Source: Rotaria sordida (taxonomy: Eukaryota > Rotifera > Eurotatoria > Philodinida > Philodinidae). Taken from it: a stretch of DNA of 64,000 nt. Both the position numbers and the translations under genes were made by a program. The notes beneath the pieces were generated by a model. That model was given only the letters and a program-made list of their open reading frames with translations, was not told where the DNA came from and searched no databases. The DNA lies in the NCBI GenBank assembly GCA_905250125.1, contig CAJNOL010000210.1, positions 1-64,000 on the forward strand, read 5' to 3'. This document shows positions 63,892-64,000 of the stretch, in pieces; the stretch's first letter is position 1; each line of letters starts with the position of its first letter.

Positions 63892-64000
63892 CTAAATGAA
63901 AAAGAATAAATTAACTCTACAAAACTCATCGCAATCCCTATGTGAAACACGATATATCTGTTATTTGAACCATCAAGAAGAGAATCAAACGAAGTACCCA

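Overview
The window is eukaryotic and strongly AT-rich. Its genes are split by many very short GT-AG introns (mostly 40-70 bp) with T-rich acceptors, and the intergenic DNA is full of A/T runs and foldback elements. The protein complement is animal: a neuroligin, a SEPT6-group septin, H2A.Z, GGPS1, VPS25 and the ciliary/centriolar protein CCDC146. An intronless, secreted bacterial-type beta-propeller phytase sits among them. Compact introns, animal genes and an apparently foreign metabolic gene together suggest a bdelloid rotifer (Adineta/Rotaria type). That is inference; no species-specific marker was checked.

Layout: 1585-3372 (-) CCDC146-like coiled-coil protein, running off the left edge; 4999-6930 (-) protein with about 14 copies of a D-x-RP-x-x-NPxAFxxLE repeat; 8667-9752 (+) phytase, tail-to-tail with 9774-11024 (-) a PDZ protein that needs one homopolymer indel corrected; 12198-14030 (-) a decayed gene; 16361-17029 (-) H2A.Z; 20122-22143 (-) septin; 25735-31365 (+) neuroligin-like protein; 34551-35021 (+) broken LITAF-domain gene; 35530-37155 (+) broken integrase split by a TA-flanked foldback element; a 100-N gap at 37457-37556; 38043-38421 a foldback element built of short inverted sub-repeats; 40017-50295 (+) a 29-exon gene for a 1,750-residue helical-repeat protein; 53094-55495 (+) choline/ethanolamine kinase; 57396-59054 (+) GGPS1; 63371-63891 (-) VPS25, running off the right edge.

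The genes do not form one pathway. Several are general cell machinery (H2A.Z, septin, GGPS1, VPS25, choline kinase). The accessory interest lies in the phytase, the two tandem-repeat proteins of unknown function, and a varied set of non-autonomous DNA elements: TTAA-flanked piggyBac-like, TA-flanked, hAT-like, and others of unknown class. Exon joins were made by hand from splice signals and checked for reading phase. The 29-exon, 10-exon, 6-exon, 5-exon and 4-exon models all close in frame.
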